From assembly GCF_007748115.1 (NCBI RefSeq), contig NZ_CP036289.1, forward strand, positions 4,898,001 through 4,962,000: DNA of 64,000 nt. The letters run 5' to 3'. The notes beneath the pieces were generated by a model. It ran no database searches, was not told where the DNA came from, and saw only the letters and a program-made list of their open reading frames with translations. This document shows, piece after piece, positions 27,531 to 35,933 of the stretch. Origin of the DNA: Bremerella volcania. GTDB lineage: Bacteria; Planctomycetota; Planctomycetia; Pirellulales; Pirellulaceae. The translations under genes were made by a program, and so were the position numbers. Position 1 is the first letter of the stretch; the number at the start of each line of letters is the position of its first letter.

Positions 27531-28169
27531 TTACTTCTTGACCGATCCGATGGCTAAAAGGGCTGGATTCTTCGCCAGCATCATCCCCAACTCATGAACG
27601 AATGCCCGGGAGGCCTTGGCTCGGTGGCTGATCAACCCCTTGATCGCCGGCCCCATCTCGCCAAACGTGCGATGGTATTCGCGCAGCTCGAAGAGGGGAT
27701 CGTAGCCGAAGCCATTGGTACCGCGGCGCTCGGTAACGATTCGGCCATGACACTTGTCTTCCGCTTCTAGAACGACCTCTCCCTGGGGATTGGAAAGAAC
27801 GATGTGGCACACGTAGTGGGCGCCCCGCTTTTCCGGCGGCAGGCCTTCCAGCTTTTCCAGGAGCAAGTCATTGTTCTTCTCGTCGGTCGCGTCGTCGCCA
27901 GAGAACCGGGCAGAATAAATCCCCGGGGCGCCTTTCAGGGCATCGACGCACAGCCCGCTGTCCTCGGCCAGAACCCACTGCCCGAGGGCAACCGCTTGCT
28001 GGGTCGCCTTCTTGGCAGCGTTCTCGGCAAACGAGCTTCCATCCTCGACCACCTCGGGAAACTCTTCCAGCGTTTTCAGCTCGATATTCAGCGGCAACAA
28101 AAGACGTTGCAACTCGCCCCGTTTCTTTTGGTTATAAGTGCCAAGCACCATTTGCCGGTTGTCGGACAT
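27531..28169 (-). CDS. rdgB: RdgB/HAM1-family dITP/XTP pyrophosphatase
   Basis: A 212-residue house-cleaning enzyme that hydrolyses non-canonical purine triphosphates to monophosphates. Family motifs are VLGTYNQKKRGEL at the N-terminus, SFAENAAKKA, LAEDSGLCVDALKGAPGIYS, ARFSGDDATDEKN and GTNGFGYDPLF, in the usual order. The start at 28169 is preferred because the next in-frame candidate, at 28259, lies inside the intrinsic terminator of the upstream gene. Length is slightly above the typical ~200. Probably monocistronic, between two hairpins. Confidence 0.92.
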   Translation of the reverse strand: MSDNRQMVLGTYNQKKRGELQRLLLPLNIELKTLEEFPEVVEDGSSFAENAAKKATQQAVALGQWVLAEDSGLCVDALKGAPGIYSARFSGDDATDEKNNDLLLEKLEGLPPEKRGAHYVCHIVLSNPQGEVVLEAEDKCHGRIVTERRGTNGFGYDPLFELREYHRTFGEMGPAIKGLISHRAKASRAFVHELGMMLAKNPALLAIGSVKK

Positions 28170-28238
28170 CGCTCGTTTCTCACTGGGATCGCCGTTTCTC
28201 GAATAGGTTGAAGACATCGTAACGAGAAACCAGCGCAT

Positions 28239-28270
28239 AAAAAAGGTTCCACGCTTCATCGTGGAACCTT
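28239..28270 (-). terminator. Strong intrinsic terminator of the upstream secreted-protein gene
   Basis: An 11-bp perfect stem (28243-28253 with 28260-28270) with a 6-nt loop, followed on the minus strand by a run of six T (28239-28244 as A on the plus strand). It lies 34 bp past the stop codon at 28304. It is among the clearest terminators in the window and helps fix the rdgB start downstream. Confidence 0.9.
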
Positions 28271-28303
28271 GGATGATTCGATTGAATGTCGTCCGCAGTG
28301 ATT

Positions 28304-29431
28304 CTAGCGGAGAGGACGTCGTGCGTAGTCCGCGGCGATGCTTACCTTGGGGACTTCGACCGGAAGTGGCTGCACGTCGAAGACGATTCCGTTGAGCGAC
28401 TTGGGCTTGTAAGACGGAGCCGTACCCCCTTCAATCGTCGCGGTACCGGTTCCACCCTTGTAGCCATCCATGATGCGTTTGACCTGCGGGTTGATTTCGA
28501 TCTTGCCGTCACGACGCGGCGTGCCTACGGTTTCAAACGAACCGACCGTGACGATGCTTTCCGATCGATCGTGGAAGCTATACGCCTCGACTCCTTGCTT
28601 GCGAAGGGCGCCGGCCAGCTTCTCGGCCTTCTCGGCGGCTACGGCCAGGCGAGTTCCACTGACGATGTTCTTCTGTTCGATCTCGTCGATCTTCTTCTGG
28701 TCCAGTTCCACGGCACCTCGGAACGTGGCCACACGCACGGTGTACTTGCCTGGGCAATTGAGCAGGCTGTATTGGTTGTCCTTGTTCATCTTCAGGACTA
28801 ACTCATCCATGCCCTTGGGACGAAAGTATTCTTCGGGAAGCAGAGGATTCCGGGTAACGAACGCATTGCCCATGGGGCCCTTTTCTTTGTCGTCTTCCGA
28901 ATCGATCGCTTCGCGTAGCTTCTGACGAATCGTTTTGATCGTGTCGTTCTTAACGGTGTAGCTGTCTTTGAAGACCTTCGGCTTGGCCGTCTTGATCTTG
29001 TTGAGCGTCTTTTCTACGCCGCTTTCATCCACCGTCTGAAAGTTGCCGACCATCACGACGTAGCTGGTAAAGCTCACGTCGTTCATGTAGCGCATCTTCT
29101 TGGGGCCGCCGTAACGATCGTACCCTTTGCCGACCACCGAGTCGGTGTAGTCGTAACTCTGATGCCAGGTGTACGCTTCCAGGCCGTAGTCCTTACGAAG
29201 CTCCAACACCAGGTCGTTGGCATCCTTTTCGGCGCCCGGACCGGTGAAGCTGGTGGCCATGATCAGCCAGGGCCCGTGTTCTTCGGTCAGTTCGTACGTC
29301 TTTTCCGCGTCAGCTTCCACACGCTGAAAAGGAATCAGATTAGCCCATGGCGGCGCGGCCCAGGTTGTTGTGGTGACAGCGGCAACAAGGCCCATAGCCA
29401 AGGCCAGACGCAAATTCGTGTGGACAAACAT
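28304..29431 (-). CDS. Secreted protein of unknown function
   Basis: A 375-residue exported protein with a signal peptide (LALAMGLVAAVTTTTWAAPP, cleavage near residue 25). The mature protein has two similar-looking regions in which a short alpha/beta unit precedes a sentence such as YVVMVGNFQTVDESGVEKTL (first) or SIVTVGSFETVG (second), together with LRKDYGLEAYTWH and LRKQGVEAYSFHD. This is reminiscent of duplicated SPOR-like repeats, in which LxxxGxxAY and VxVGxF motifs alternate. The relationship is inferred by eye. If correct, the protein may bind peptidoglycan or another glycan. Ends with a strong intrinsic terminator. Confidence 0.65.
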   Translation of the reverse strand: MFVHTNLRLALAMGLVAAVTTTTWAAPPWANLIPFQRVEADAEKTYELTEEHGPWLIMATSFTGPGAEKDANDLVLELRKDYGLEAYTWHQSYDYTDSVVGKGYDRYGGPKKMRYMNDVSFTSYVVMVGNFQTVDESGVEKTLNKIKTAKPKVFKDSYTVKNDTIKTIRQKLREAIDSEDDKEKGPMGNAFVTRNPLLPEEYFRPKGMDELVLKMNKDNQYSLLNCPGKYTVRVATFRGAVELDQKKIDEIEQKNIVSGTRLAVAAEKAEKLAGALRKQGVEAYSFHDRSESIVTVGSFETVGTPRRDGKIEINPQVKRIMDGYKGGTGTATIEGGTAPSYKPKSLNGIVFDVQPLPVEVPKVSIAADYARRPLR

Positions 29432-29537
29432 CCTTGCTTGTTCCCCTCATATGACAACAAATGCATCGATCGATTCCAAACCCATCTTGGGCCAGGAATG
29501 TCGGGGAACAGTAACAGTTGGGCCTCGGTCACGACAA

Positions 29538-29560
29538 GAGGAATCTTGAGACAATTCCTC
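29538..29560. terminator. Weak hairpin downstream of the CheV-like gene
   Basis: GAGGAAT (29538-29544) pairs with ATTCCTC (29554-29560) across a 9-nt loop, about 50 bp past the stop of the minus-strand cheV-like gene. On the minus strand only TTGTCG follows, so termination activity is doubtful. Confidence 0.3.
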
Positions 29561-29607
29561 ACGGATTTCCAGAAACCTTTCGCACGTGCTAGCTAAGTCG
29601 ATCTACT

Positions 29608-30561
29608 CTAAGCTTCGACAAGCTCCGAGAGCCCCACCAGTTGGCGCGTCTTTTCCAGCAGTTCGCCGTACTTAGGCTTGGGAACCTGCGTGTCGACGCC
29701 AACCTGGGCCCCCTTCTTCTCGTTGTCGCGCGAGACCAGCGACGAGAAGATCACGATCGGCAGCGAGCCCAGCACCGGATGCATCCGGACATGTTTCGCC
29801 AGGCTGAAGCCGTCCATGCGCGGCATTTCGATATCGGTGATCAGGATCCCGACCTTCTCGCGAATCGTTTCGACCGTTTCCCCTTCGGCGAGCGTCTCCA
29901 GGTATTCCCAAGCGGCCTGTCCGTCGACAAAGCCATGGAAATTAGTGAAGCCGGCGTCTAGCAGATGGTCACGGATCATCTCCGAGATCATTCGAGAGTC
30001 TTCGGCAAACACGACCGGGATATTGGGCGCATCAATTCGCGTTATGCCGGAATTTTGGCTCTGCTCATCGCAAACGCCTGCCACCTCGGCCCCGATCGAC
30101 TCGAAATCGAGAATCTGAACCAGCTTTCCGTCGATCAGCACCACGCTGGTAATCGGACCGGTCATCCCAGGTGTCACCGGAAGTGGGCGTGTGGCATTCC
30201 AACTGACGCGATAAATTCGGTGAACGCGATTTACTCGGAACGCGAGTGGACGTTGGTTGAATTCCAACAGTAGCAGGCAGTCGCTCTCTTTCGAGGCAAC
30301 TTCCGCCACGTCTCCATACAAAAAGTGCCCCAGATGAATCAGCGTGACGACATCTTGGCGAATGCGGACGACCCCTTCGATCGAAGGGTGTCCTTCCGGC
30401 AGACTGGTCACCTTGGTGATTCCCAGCACTTCCTTGACCTTGGCAACGTTGACGCCAAAGGTTTGTCCGCCAACTTCAAACACCAGGATTTCGGCCTCGT
30501 TGGTGCCTGCTTCCAAAAGAATCCCGGTGTTAATACCCAGCTTTGAATTTTGCGCATTCAT
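29608..30561 (-). CDS. cheV: CheV-like protein: CheW domain plus response-regulator receiver
   Basis: A 317-residue cytoplasmic protein. Residues ~20-165 form a CheW-like coupling domain (EILVFEVGGQTFGVNVAKVKE then LPEGHPSIEGVVRIRQ). Residues ~180-310 form a receiver domain with the phospho-acceptor Asp in GILITDIEMPRMDGFSLA and the conserved VIFSSL and VPKPKY segments. CheV couples chemoreceptors to CheA and takes part in adaptation. No other chemotaxis gene is nearby, so it works with partners encoded elsewhere. Divergent from the DUF1559 gene across 324 bp. Confidence 0.88.
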   Translation of the reverse strand: MNAQNSKLGINTGILLEAGTNEAEILVFEVGGQTFGVNVAKVKEVLGITKVTSLPEGHPSIEGVVRIRQDVVTLIHLGHFLYGDVAEVASKESDCLLLLEFNQRPLAFRVNRVHRIYRVSWNATRPLPVTPGMTGPITSVVLIDGKLVQILDFESIGAEVAGVCDEQSQNSGITRIDAPNIPVVFAEDSRMISEMIRDHLLDAGFTNFHGFVDGQAAWEYLETLAEGETVETIREKVGILITDIEMPRMDGFSLAKHVRMHPVLGSLPIVIFSSLVSRDNEKKGAQVGVDTQVPKPKYGELLEKTRQLVGLSELVEA

Positions 30562-30885
30562 TGTGCCGCTACTCGCATGGCTTCCTAGTTGTTGATTTCA
30601 AGAAACAACTCAACAAAGGATTGATCGGCAGTGCTAGCATCCTCCCAGAAACGTTTACCGATAATGGCGAAATATGACGATTGGAACGAATGTGGCAAGT
30701 CTGCTTCTGATCGTCACAACGATATTTCACACATAACGAATCAATTTTACCTCTATTTCTTTGATCGCTTGTCTGATACTGTGGACTCTATTCCCCAGGG
30801 AAGCGGTTCAAATTGCATTTTCATACAATCGTAGTTGCTGCTTATCTTCACCTATTCCCAATCCCCCTTTTCTAGAGAACACGCG
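30562..30885. other. Divergent intergenic region between cheV-like and DUF1559 genes
   Basis: An A+T-rich 324-bp spacer holding the promoters of both flanking genes. It contains an inverted repeat AGTTGTT (30587-30593) / AACAACT (30604-30610) just upstream of the cheV-like start, a possible operator. The short open frames in the rest of the spacer lack ribosome-binding sites and are not called. Confidence 0.35.
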
Positions 30886-31947
30886 ATGTTTGCTTGTCGA
30901 CGTAAAGTACGTAATGACAATGGTTTTACTCTTGTTGAACTGTTAGTTGTCATTGCCATCATTGGTGTCTTGATCGCCTTGTTGCTGCCAGCCGTCCAGC
31001 AGGCCCGTGAAGCTGCACGCCGGATGCAATGCACCAACAATCTAAAGCAGATCATGCTTGCCACTCATAATTTTGAGAGCACCTACGGCGATATCGTCCC
31101 TGGCACGCAGCGGGGTAACGGCAAAGGTACCCCGGATCTCTCATCCCATTGGGGCTGGGGAGCATTTCTTCTGCCGTTTATCGAACAGTCGGCCATGTAC
31201 GACCAACTGCAACTTAACAATCTGGATGATCCCGCGAACCACTTACGAAGTGCGATCGGCAATTCGACCAAACTGGCGATCATTCAAACTCCGCTGGATG
31301 GTTATCGCTGTCCTAGCTCGACGATGCCAGATTTGAACGAAGGTTGCGAAGAAGACGGAACCAACATTCGCAGCCTGTTGCAAACCACCAGCGGTTCAGA
31401 TGATATTCCGGCAGCCTCGAGTTCGTATGTCGGTAATTCTGGACACCGCAATTTTCCTCGCTGGGATAGGGAGTACGGAACGGGTCCCTTGGTGCCGGTC
31501 GGCGAGTATAGCTACACCGATAGGCAGCGTCTGAGATTTGCCGACATTATCGATGGGCTTTCGAACACTATTTTCTATGGCGAACGAGCCTGGGCATTAC
31601 GAGCCAATGACGGGTCACAAGTGATCGCCGGAGCTGGAGTTTGGGCGGGGCCTCGCATGATCTGGGAACTGGGTGCGGACGCCGATGTGAATCAGGTTCA
31701 CGCGAACTCCTTGGCAAGTGCCCGGGCACGTATCAATGAAGCCCCCGGAGGGGCGTACGACTATTCGCGTCGTTCCTTCAGCAGCCAACATCCCGGTGGT
31801 GCGAATTTCGCTCTTGGAGACGGCTCGGTTCGTTTTCTTCCGGAAACCATCGAGCACAAAGCGAAACAGTGGCCAGCCCTTCAAGGTGAGAGCGTCTTCG
31901 ACTACCTGCTACATCGTGCCGATGGACAGCCAGTCAACCTTCCGTAA
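30886..31947 (+). CDS. DUF1559 prepilin-like protein
   Basis: A 353-residue protein of the planctomycete DUF1559 (SBP_bac_10-like) family. It starts with a type IV prepilin signal: basic leader MFACRRKVRNDNG, then FTLVELLVVIAIIGVLIALL, where cleavage occurs after Gly with Phe as +1. The following LLPAVQQAREAARRMQCTNN is the invariant family continuation. The C-terminal region carries HPGGANFALGDGSVRFL, the H-x9-DG hallmark. It should be processed by a prepilin peptidase and exposed at the cell surface. Hundreds of paralogs occur per planctomycete genome; the role is unknown. The ATG at 30886 places the leader correctly. Followed 21 bp later by a small lipoprotein gene. Confidence 0.92.
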   Translation: MFACRRKVRNDNGFTLVELLVVIAIIGVLIALLLPAVQQAREAARRMQCTNNLKQIMLATHNFESTYGDIVPGTQRGNGKGTPDLSSHWGWGAFLLPFIEQSAMYDQLQLNNLDDPANHLRSAIGNSTKLAIIQTPLDGYRCPSSTMPDLNEGCEEDGTNIRSLLQTTSGSDDIPAASSSYVGNSGHRNFPRWDREYGTGPLVPVGEYSYTDRQRLRFADIIDGLSNTIFYGERAWALRANDGSQVIAGAGVWAGPRMIWELGADADVNQVHANSLASARARINEAPGGAYDYSRRSFSSQHPGGANFALGDGSVRFLPETIEHKAKQWPALQGESVFDYLLHRADGQPVNLP

Positions 31948-31968
31948 CCGAGCATCGAGGGATCGAAC

Positions 31969-32406
31969 ATGATTATGCTCGACAAGCAAAATCTCGCGAT
32001 CACGCTTTTCTTGTTGTTCTTCGTACCTTTGGTCGGGTGTGGAGAAGTTCTCGATCCAGATTACAAACCAGTCCGTGGAACTGTGTTGCTGGATGGTCAA
32101 CCTTTGGCCGATGCCCAGGTCACATTCGTCCCCTTAGGTGAAGGAAGCTCAGGAAGCGGTTTTACCAACGAGCAGGGCGAGTACACCTTGTACTATGCCG
32201 CACGGCGTCCAGGAGCGAAAGCAGGCGAAAACCAGGTTTTCATCACCAAGAGTAAACCGACGTCGGGCAAGAAAGGAGAGCGAGCTTTCAGCGAAGCGGA
32301 CTCTGAGTTGTTACCCGCACGATACAATCGCCAAACAGAACTAACAGCGACGGTCGAAGACAAACGGAATATTTTCGATTTTCAGTTGGAATCGAAAAAA
32401 AAGTAA
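31969..32406 (+). CDS. Small lipoprotein with carboxypeptidase-regulatory-like (transthyretin-like) domain
   Basis: A 145-residue protein. The signal ends in a lipobox FVPLVGC (Cys ~24), so it should be lipid-anchored. The mature domain has the beta-sandwich signature VRGTVLLDGQPLADAQVTFV, then GFTNEQGEYTL and a later RYNRQTELTATVED strand, matching carboxypeptidase-regulatory/DUF4198-like planctomycete lipoproteins. Such proteins very often follow a DUF1559 gene, as here, which suggests joint function at the envelope. An internal ATG (31975) gives a start two codons later. Its 3' end faces mtaB. Confidence 0.82.
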   Translation: MIMLDKQNLAITLFLLFFVPLVGCGEVLDPDYKPVRGTVLLDGQPLADAQVTFVPLGEGSSGSGFTNEQGEYTLYYAARRPGAKAGENQVFITKSKPTSGKKGERAFSEADSELLPARYNRQTELTATVEDKRNIFDFQLESKKK

Positions 32407-32420
32407 TCGTTCCAGGTGCT

Positions 32421-33701
32421 CTAAACGAGCACGCCGTGTAATTGCTGCCAATCCGCTCGGTTAATTCTCATCTGGTACCGCTGGCCGATTTCCACCTGTG
32501 ATCGGCTTACATGCACCGGAGCATAACGGCACGAGGTGCCGGTGGCGAAGTTTGCATCGTCGCGATCTTCCGCTTCGATCAGCACATCCAGAGTATCCCC
32601 CACCAGGCTCTGGTAATACGCCTCGCGGGTTTTGTCTTCGACCGCGGCCAGGTGAGCCCTGCGGTCAGACTTCACATCGCCGGGGATCTGATCGGGCATC
32701 TCGGCCGCCGGCGTTCCCTTGCGGGGACTGAAGGGGAAGATGTGGATCTTCGAGAAGCCAACCGTTTCCGACACCTGGCAGGTCTCTTGGAATTCTTCCT
32801 CGGTCTCGCCGGGGAAACCGACGATGATGTCGGTCGAGATCGACGGCTTGTCGATCGAGTCTTTCAGCAGCTTGCAGCGGTCGACAAATCGCTGGCTCCC
32901 CCAGCGACGTCGCATCCGCCGCAGGACAGAATCGGAACCACTTTGCATCGAGATATGCAGGTGAGGACAGATCTTGTCGGGGTATTTCGCCATGACCTCG
33001 ATCAGCTCTTTGGTGACCTCCGTCGCTTCAATGCTGGAAAGTCGAACGCGGAAGTCGGCTTCGATCCGCGAAAGCATTTCCATCAGCTTCGCCAGGCGCA
33101 CCCAATCGGTCTTAGGCTTCCCCTTGTTCAGGTCGACGCCGTAGTGCCCCAGATGAATCCCTGTCAGCACGATCTCGCGGAACCCGTTGCCCGCCAGGCG
33201 AGCCACTTCGTCGACGATCTCGGCGGAAGGACGGCTATGCATCTCAGGCCGGACGTAAGGGATGATGCAGAAGCTGCACCGCAGCAGGCAGCCGTCTTGT
33301 ACCTTGACGTAGGCGCGGTGGCGATCGCCGAACTTCGAGATGCCATCGGGAATGTCGATCACCCCCATCCGGCCCAGCAGATCGGGAATCTCGCGTTTGT
33401 CGGTGACCACTTCCGAAACGTTGGGCAGCACCTTCAGCTCGTTCGGGGCCCGGGTAGCGTAGCAGCCCATCACCACGATCCGCGAGTTGGGGTTGTCGCG
33501 GGCCAGGCGGCGAATTGCCTGGCGGCTTTTTGAGTCCCCTTCGTTGGTCACCGTGCAGGTATTCACCACGCACACGTCTGCCGCTTCGCTCTCCTGGGCG
33601 TCTCGATAGCCGCCGCGCGCAAGTCCCTCGCGAACCAGTTCGGTTTCGTATTGGTTGACCTTGCACCCCAGGGTTAGGGTCTTCAGCTTGAGATCGCTCA
33701 T
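32421..33701 (-). CDS. mtaB: tRNA t6A37 methylthiotransferase (MtaB)
   Basis: A 426-residue radical-SAM methylthiotransferase. The N-terminal UPF0004 domain has LGCKVNQYETE, VVNTCTVTNEGD and GCYAT, whose Cys residues hold the auxiliary cluster. The radical-SAM cluster motif is CLLRCSFC (CxxxCxxC). A C-terminal TRAM domain (~360-426) binds tRNA. Length and motif order fit the MtaB group, which converts t6A to ms2t6A at position 37 of tRNAs reading ANN codons, rather than MiaB or RimO. Convergent with the small lipoprotein gene, only 14 bp apart. Confidence 0.9.
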   Translation of the reverse strand: MSDLKLKTLTLGCKVNQYETELVREGLARGGYRDAQESEAADVCVVNTCTVTNEGDSKSRQAIRRLARDNPNSRIVVMGCYATRAPNELKVLPNVSEVVTDKREIPDLLGRMGVIDIPDGISKFGDRHRAYVKVQDGCLLRCSFCIIPYVRPEMHSRPSAEIVDEVARLAGNGFREIVLTGIHLGHYGVDLNKGKPKTDWVRLAKLMEMLSRIEADFRVRLSSIEATEVTKELIEVMAKYPDKICPHLHISMQSGSDSVLRRMRRRWGSQRFVDRCKLLKDSIDKPSISTDIIVGFPGETEEEFQETCQVSETVGFSKIHIFPFSPRKGTPAAEMPDQIPGDVKSDRRAHLAAVEDKTREAYYQSLVGDTLDVLIEAEDRDDANFATGTSCRYAPVHVSRSQVEIGQRYQMRINRADWQQLHGVLV

Positions 33702-33748
33702 CAGCAGACGGTGGGAACTGGAGAGTGCTACCTGACTTCTTATCCCCT

Positions 33749-33782
33749 CGCCCCTCAGGGGAGAGGGTTAGGGTGAGGGGCG
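33749..33782. repeat. GC-rich inverted repeat (family copy 2)
   Basis: CGCCCCTCA (33749-33757) pairs with TGAGGGGCG (33774-33782); the intervening part carries the family segment GGGAGAGGGTTAGGGTGAGG. A second, weaker pyrimidine-rich copy lies at ~33809-33838. Located in the 140-bp gap between mtaB and clpS. Confidence 0.7.
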
Positions 33783-33847
33783 AACCGAAGTACACGGTAG
33801 AACCATACCCCTGCTCTCTCCCTTGTTGGAAGAGGGAATAGGATATC

Positions 33848-34207
33848 TTAACACTCTGGCTCGATCGTGGAAGACATCGAACCGCGGCAACGGGCGATCA
33901 GATCGTCTTTGCCATAGGCGTGAATCTGGTCGCGTTTCAGTTCCGCGTGCTCTTTGGTAGTGGTCAGGCAAATGGCTTTCCCGTCGGAATCGACCGTCTT
34001 GGCGATCTCGAAGCCCTTCTCGACCGGGTGCCCGAACAACTCGTGCATCATCAAAATGACGTATTCGTACGTGTGATCGTCATCGTTCCAGAGCATGACG
34101 TGGTAACGAGGCTGACGCTTTGGTTTTTGCTTTTTCTTGGGTTTGGTTTTGGTGGAAACCGTCGTCGCTTCCCAAGGTTCTGCTACTGACGTATTGGAGT
34201 CGCCCAC
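33848..34207 (-). CDS. clpS: ClpS adaptor of the Clp protease
   Basis: A 119-residue protein if started at the GTG at 34207. After a Lys/Pro-rich flexible tail (KPKKKQKPKRQPRY) comes the ClpS core with YHVMLWNDDDHTYEYVILMM, HELFGHPVEKGFEIAKTVD and LTTTKEHAELKRDQIHAYG. The NDD and His of the N-degron pocket are visible. ClpS hands N-end-rule substrates to ClpA/ClpC, which is not in the window. An in-frame ATG at 34291 would add 28 residues with no ClpS character and leave almost no leader behind the -10 at 34306-34311. For both reasons the GTG is preferred, with moderate certainty. Confidence 0.88.
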   Translation of the reverse strand: MGDSNTSVAEPWEATTVSTKTKPKKKQKPKRQPRYHVMLWNDDDHTYEYVILMMHELFGHPVEKGFEIAKTVDSDGKAICLTTTKEHAELKRDQIHAYGKDDLIARCRGSMSSTIEPEC

Positions 34208-34305
34208 TGGTAACTTCTCGAAATTCAACAGGAATTCAACCGCTCGCCTGTCCCCCGAAATGGTTGCGTGCGGCATGGGTGCAATGTGCATACACTGCGA
34301 GTCGT

Positions 34306-34311
34306 ATTATA
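34306..34311 (-). promoter_or_regulatory. Perfect -10 hexamer upstream of clpS
   Basis: On the minus strand the bases read TATAAT. A weak -35 (TTCCGA, 34329-34334) sits 17 nt upstream. Transcription would start near 34299, giving a leader of about 90 nt to the GTG start of clpS. Confidence 0.45.
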
Positions 34312-34393
34312 TTGTACGGCTTTGCGGGTCGGAAGATTATTTTGGCTTTTCAAAAGCCAAACCACGCAGCGCCCAAGTCCAATTGGATAAGCC

Positions 34394-35764
34394 ATGCCGG
34401 ATCTGAAAACTTTTATAGATGAGAATCGTGGAAACTTCGTCGAGTCGCTCAAAGAGTTGCTCCGAATTCCCAGCGTTAGCACCGATAGTCGACATAAAGA
34501 AGACGTTAAGACCGCCGCCGATTGGGTCGCAAGTCGTTTCCAGGAATTGAACTTCGAAACGAAGGTCATCCCGACCAAGGGGCATCCGATCGTCTACGCC
34601 GAAAGCCCACCGGTACCGGGCAAGCCGGTAGCTCTCGTTTATGGACACTATGACGTCCAACCTCCCGAACCACTCGACCTGTGGGTTACGCCCCCCTTCG
34701 ACCCCACCGAGCGCGACGGCAACATCGTAGCCCGCGGGGCAACCGACGATAAAGGCCAGATGCTGACTCATGTATTCGGAGCGACTGCCTGGATGAAATC
34801 GGTGGGCGAGCTGCCGATCCAGGTCAAATTCCTGATCGAAGGGGAAGAGGAAATCGGCAGCGCGAATCTCGCTCCTTTCATTGAAGAGAATAAAGAACTG
34901 CTGGCCAACGACGTCGTCGTGATCAGCGACAGCAGCCAGTTTGGCCCTGGCCAGCCAGCCATCACCTACGGGCTGAAGGGGATCGCCTACTTTGAACTGA
35001 AGTTGGTCGGCCCCAACCGTGACCTGCACAGCGGTTCGTTCGGCGGCAGCGTTCGCAACCCGGCCAACGCCTTGTGCGCGATGCTGAGCACGCTGATCGA
35101 CGAACACGGCTGGATTCATATCCCCGGCTTCTACGACGACGTCAAACCAATGACCGGTGACGAACGGGAAAACTTCGCGGAACTTCCCTTCGACGAAGAA
35201 AAATTCAAAGAACAATTGGGCATCGACGATGTCCATGGAGAAGAAGGGTACACCACCCTCGAACGTCGCTGGGCTCGACCGACCCTGGATATCAACGGCC
35301 TGACCAGCGGCTACCAAGGGGAAGGCGCCAAGACCGTTTTGCCAAGCGAAGCGTCGGCCAAGTTCAGCTGCCGTCTGGTGCCGGACCAGTGCCCGCACAA
35401 GATCGGCAAGGCGCTACGCGAGCACCTGGAAAAGGTATGCCCATCAGGCATCAAGATGGAGTTCAAGGAACATCACGGTTCGCCGGGCTTCGTCGTCGCC
35501 ACCGACAGCCCCTATATCAAGGCCGCCAGTAGCGCGATCCAGCAAGGCTTCGGCGCCGCCCCAGTGCTGATCCGTGAAGGGGGCTCGATCCCGATCGTCG
35601 CCAACTTCGCCCAGCAACTCGGCTCCGATGTTCTGCTGTTGGGCTGGGGACTGGATGACGATAACACCCACAGTCCCAACGAAAAGTTCAACCTCGCCGA
35701 TTTCCAGCGAGGCATCACCGCCAGCGCCCAGTTGTGGGCCGAACTGGCCAAGATCGATAAGTAA
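34394..35764 (+). CDS. M20-family cytosolic dipeptidase
   Basis: A 456-residue zinc dipeptidase with no signal peptide. Metal-site motifs in order: VYGHYDVQPPEPLDLW (zinc His and bridging Asp region), ARGATDDKGQMLTH (bridging Asp), EGEEEIGSANL (catalytic Glu pair) and VISDSSQFGPGQPA, with a dimerisation domain containing DLHSGSFGGSVRNPANAL. The C-terminus has LLGWGLDDDNTHSPNEKF, where the last zinc His lies. These features match the CNDP/PepV-like branch, which hydrolyses dipeptides in the cytoplasm, a fitting partner of peptide uptake by the opp system. Divergent from clpS. Confidence 0.9.
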   Translation: MPDLKTFIDENRGNFVESLKELLRIPSVSTDSRHKEDVKTAADWVASRFQELNFETKVIPTKGHPIVYAESPPVPGKPVALVYGHYDVQPPEPLDLWVTPPFDPTERDGNIVARGATDDKGQMLTHVFGATAWMKSVGELPIQVKFLIEGEEEIGSANLAPFIEENKELLANDVVVISDSSQFGPGQPAITYGLKGIAYFELKLVGPNRDLHSGSFGGSVRNPANALCAMLSTLIDEHGWIHIPGFYDDVKPMTGDERENFAELPFDEEKFKEQLGIDDVHGEEGYTTLERRWARPTLDINGLTSGYQGEGAKTVLPSEASAKFSCRLVPDQCPHKIGKALREHLEKVCPSGIKMEFKEHHGSPGFVVATDSPYIKAASSAIQQGFGAAPVLIREGGSIPIVANFAQQLGSDVLLLGWGLDDDNTHSPNEKFNLADFQRGITASAQLWAELAKIDK

Positions 35765-35783
35765 ATCAATGTCCCCTTCATCT

Positions 35784-35886
35784 TGTCCCCTCTCCACCGT
35801 CTGCGGGGGTGAGGGTGAGGGGGCGAAGCGGGTACCAACTGCCCAACCCTCACCCTAGCCCTCTCCCTTGGGAAGGGAGAGGGGAC
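35784..35886. repeat. GC-rich inverted repeats (family copy 3, double)
   Basis: Two adjacent units between the dipeptidase and serS. The first (35784-35826) has cccctctccaccgtctgcgg followed by a GGTGAGGGTGAGG part. The second has a clear stem, CCTCTCCCTT (35860-35869) with AAGGGAGAGG (35873-35882), preceded by ACCCTCACCCTAG. The two units run in opposite directions, forming a larger imperfect palindrome. Confidence 0.7.
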
Positions 35887-35933
35887 CCGAAAAGAAACGA
35901 ACACGCTAACGTTAACCCCAAAGACCTCAACCC

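Noticed and set aside
28170-28259. Longer rdgB start at 28259
   Set aside because: The start codon lies inside the intrinsic terminator of the upstream gene, so it would not normally be transcribed.
32511-33533. 340-codon open frame on the plus strand
   Set aside because: Antisense to mtaB, whose radical-SAM and TRAM domains are complete.
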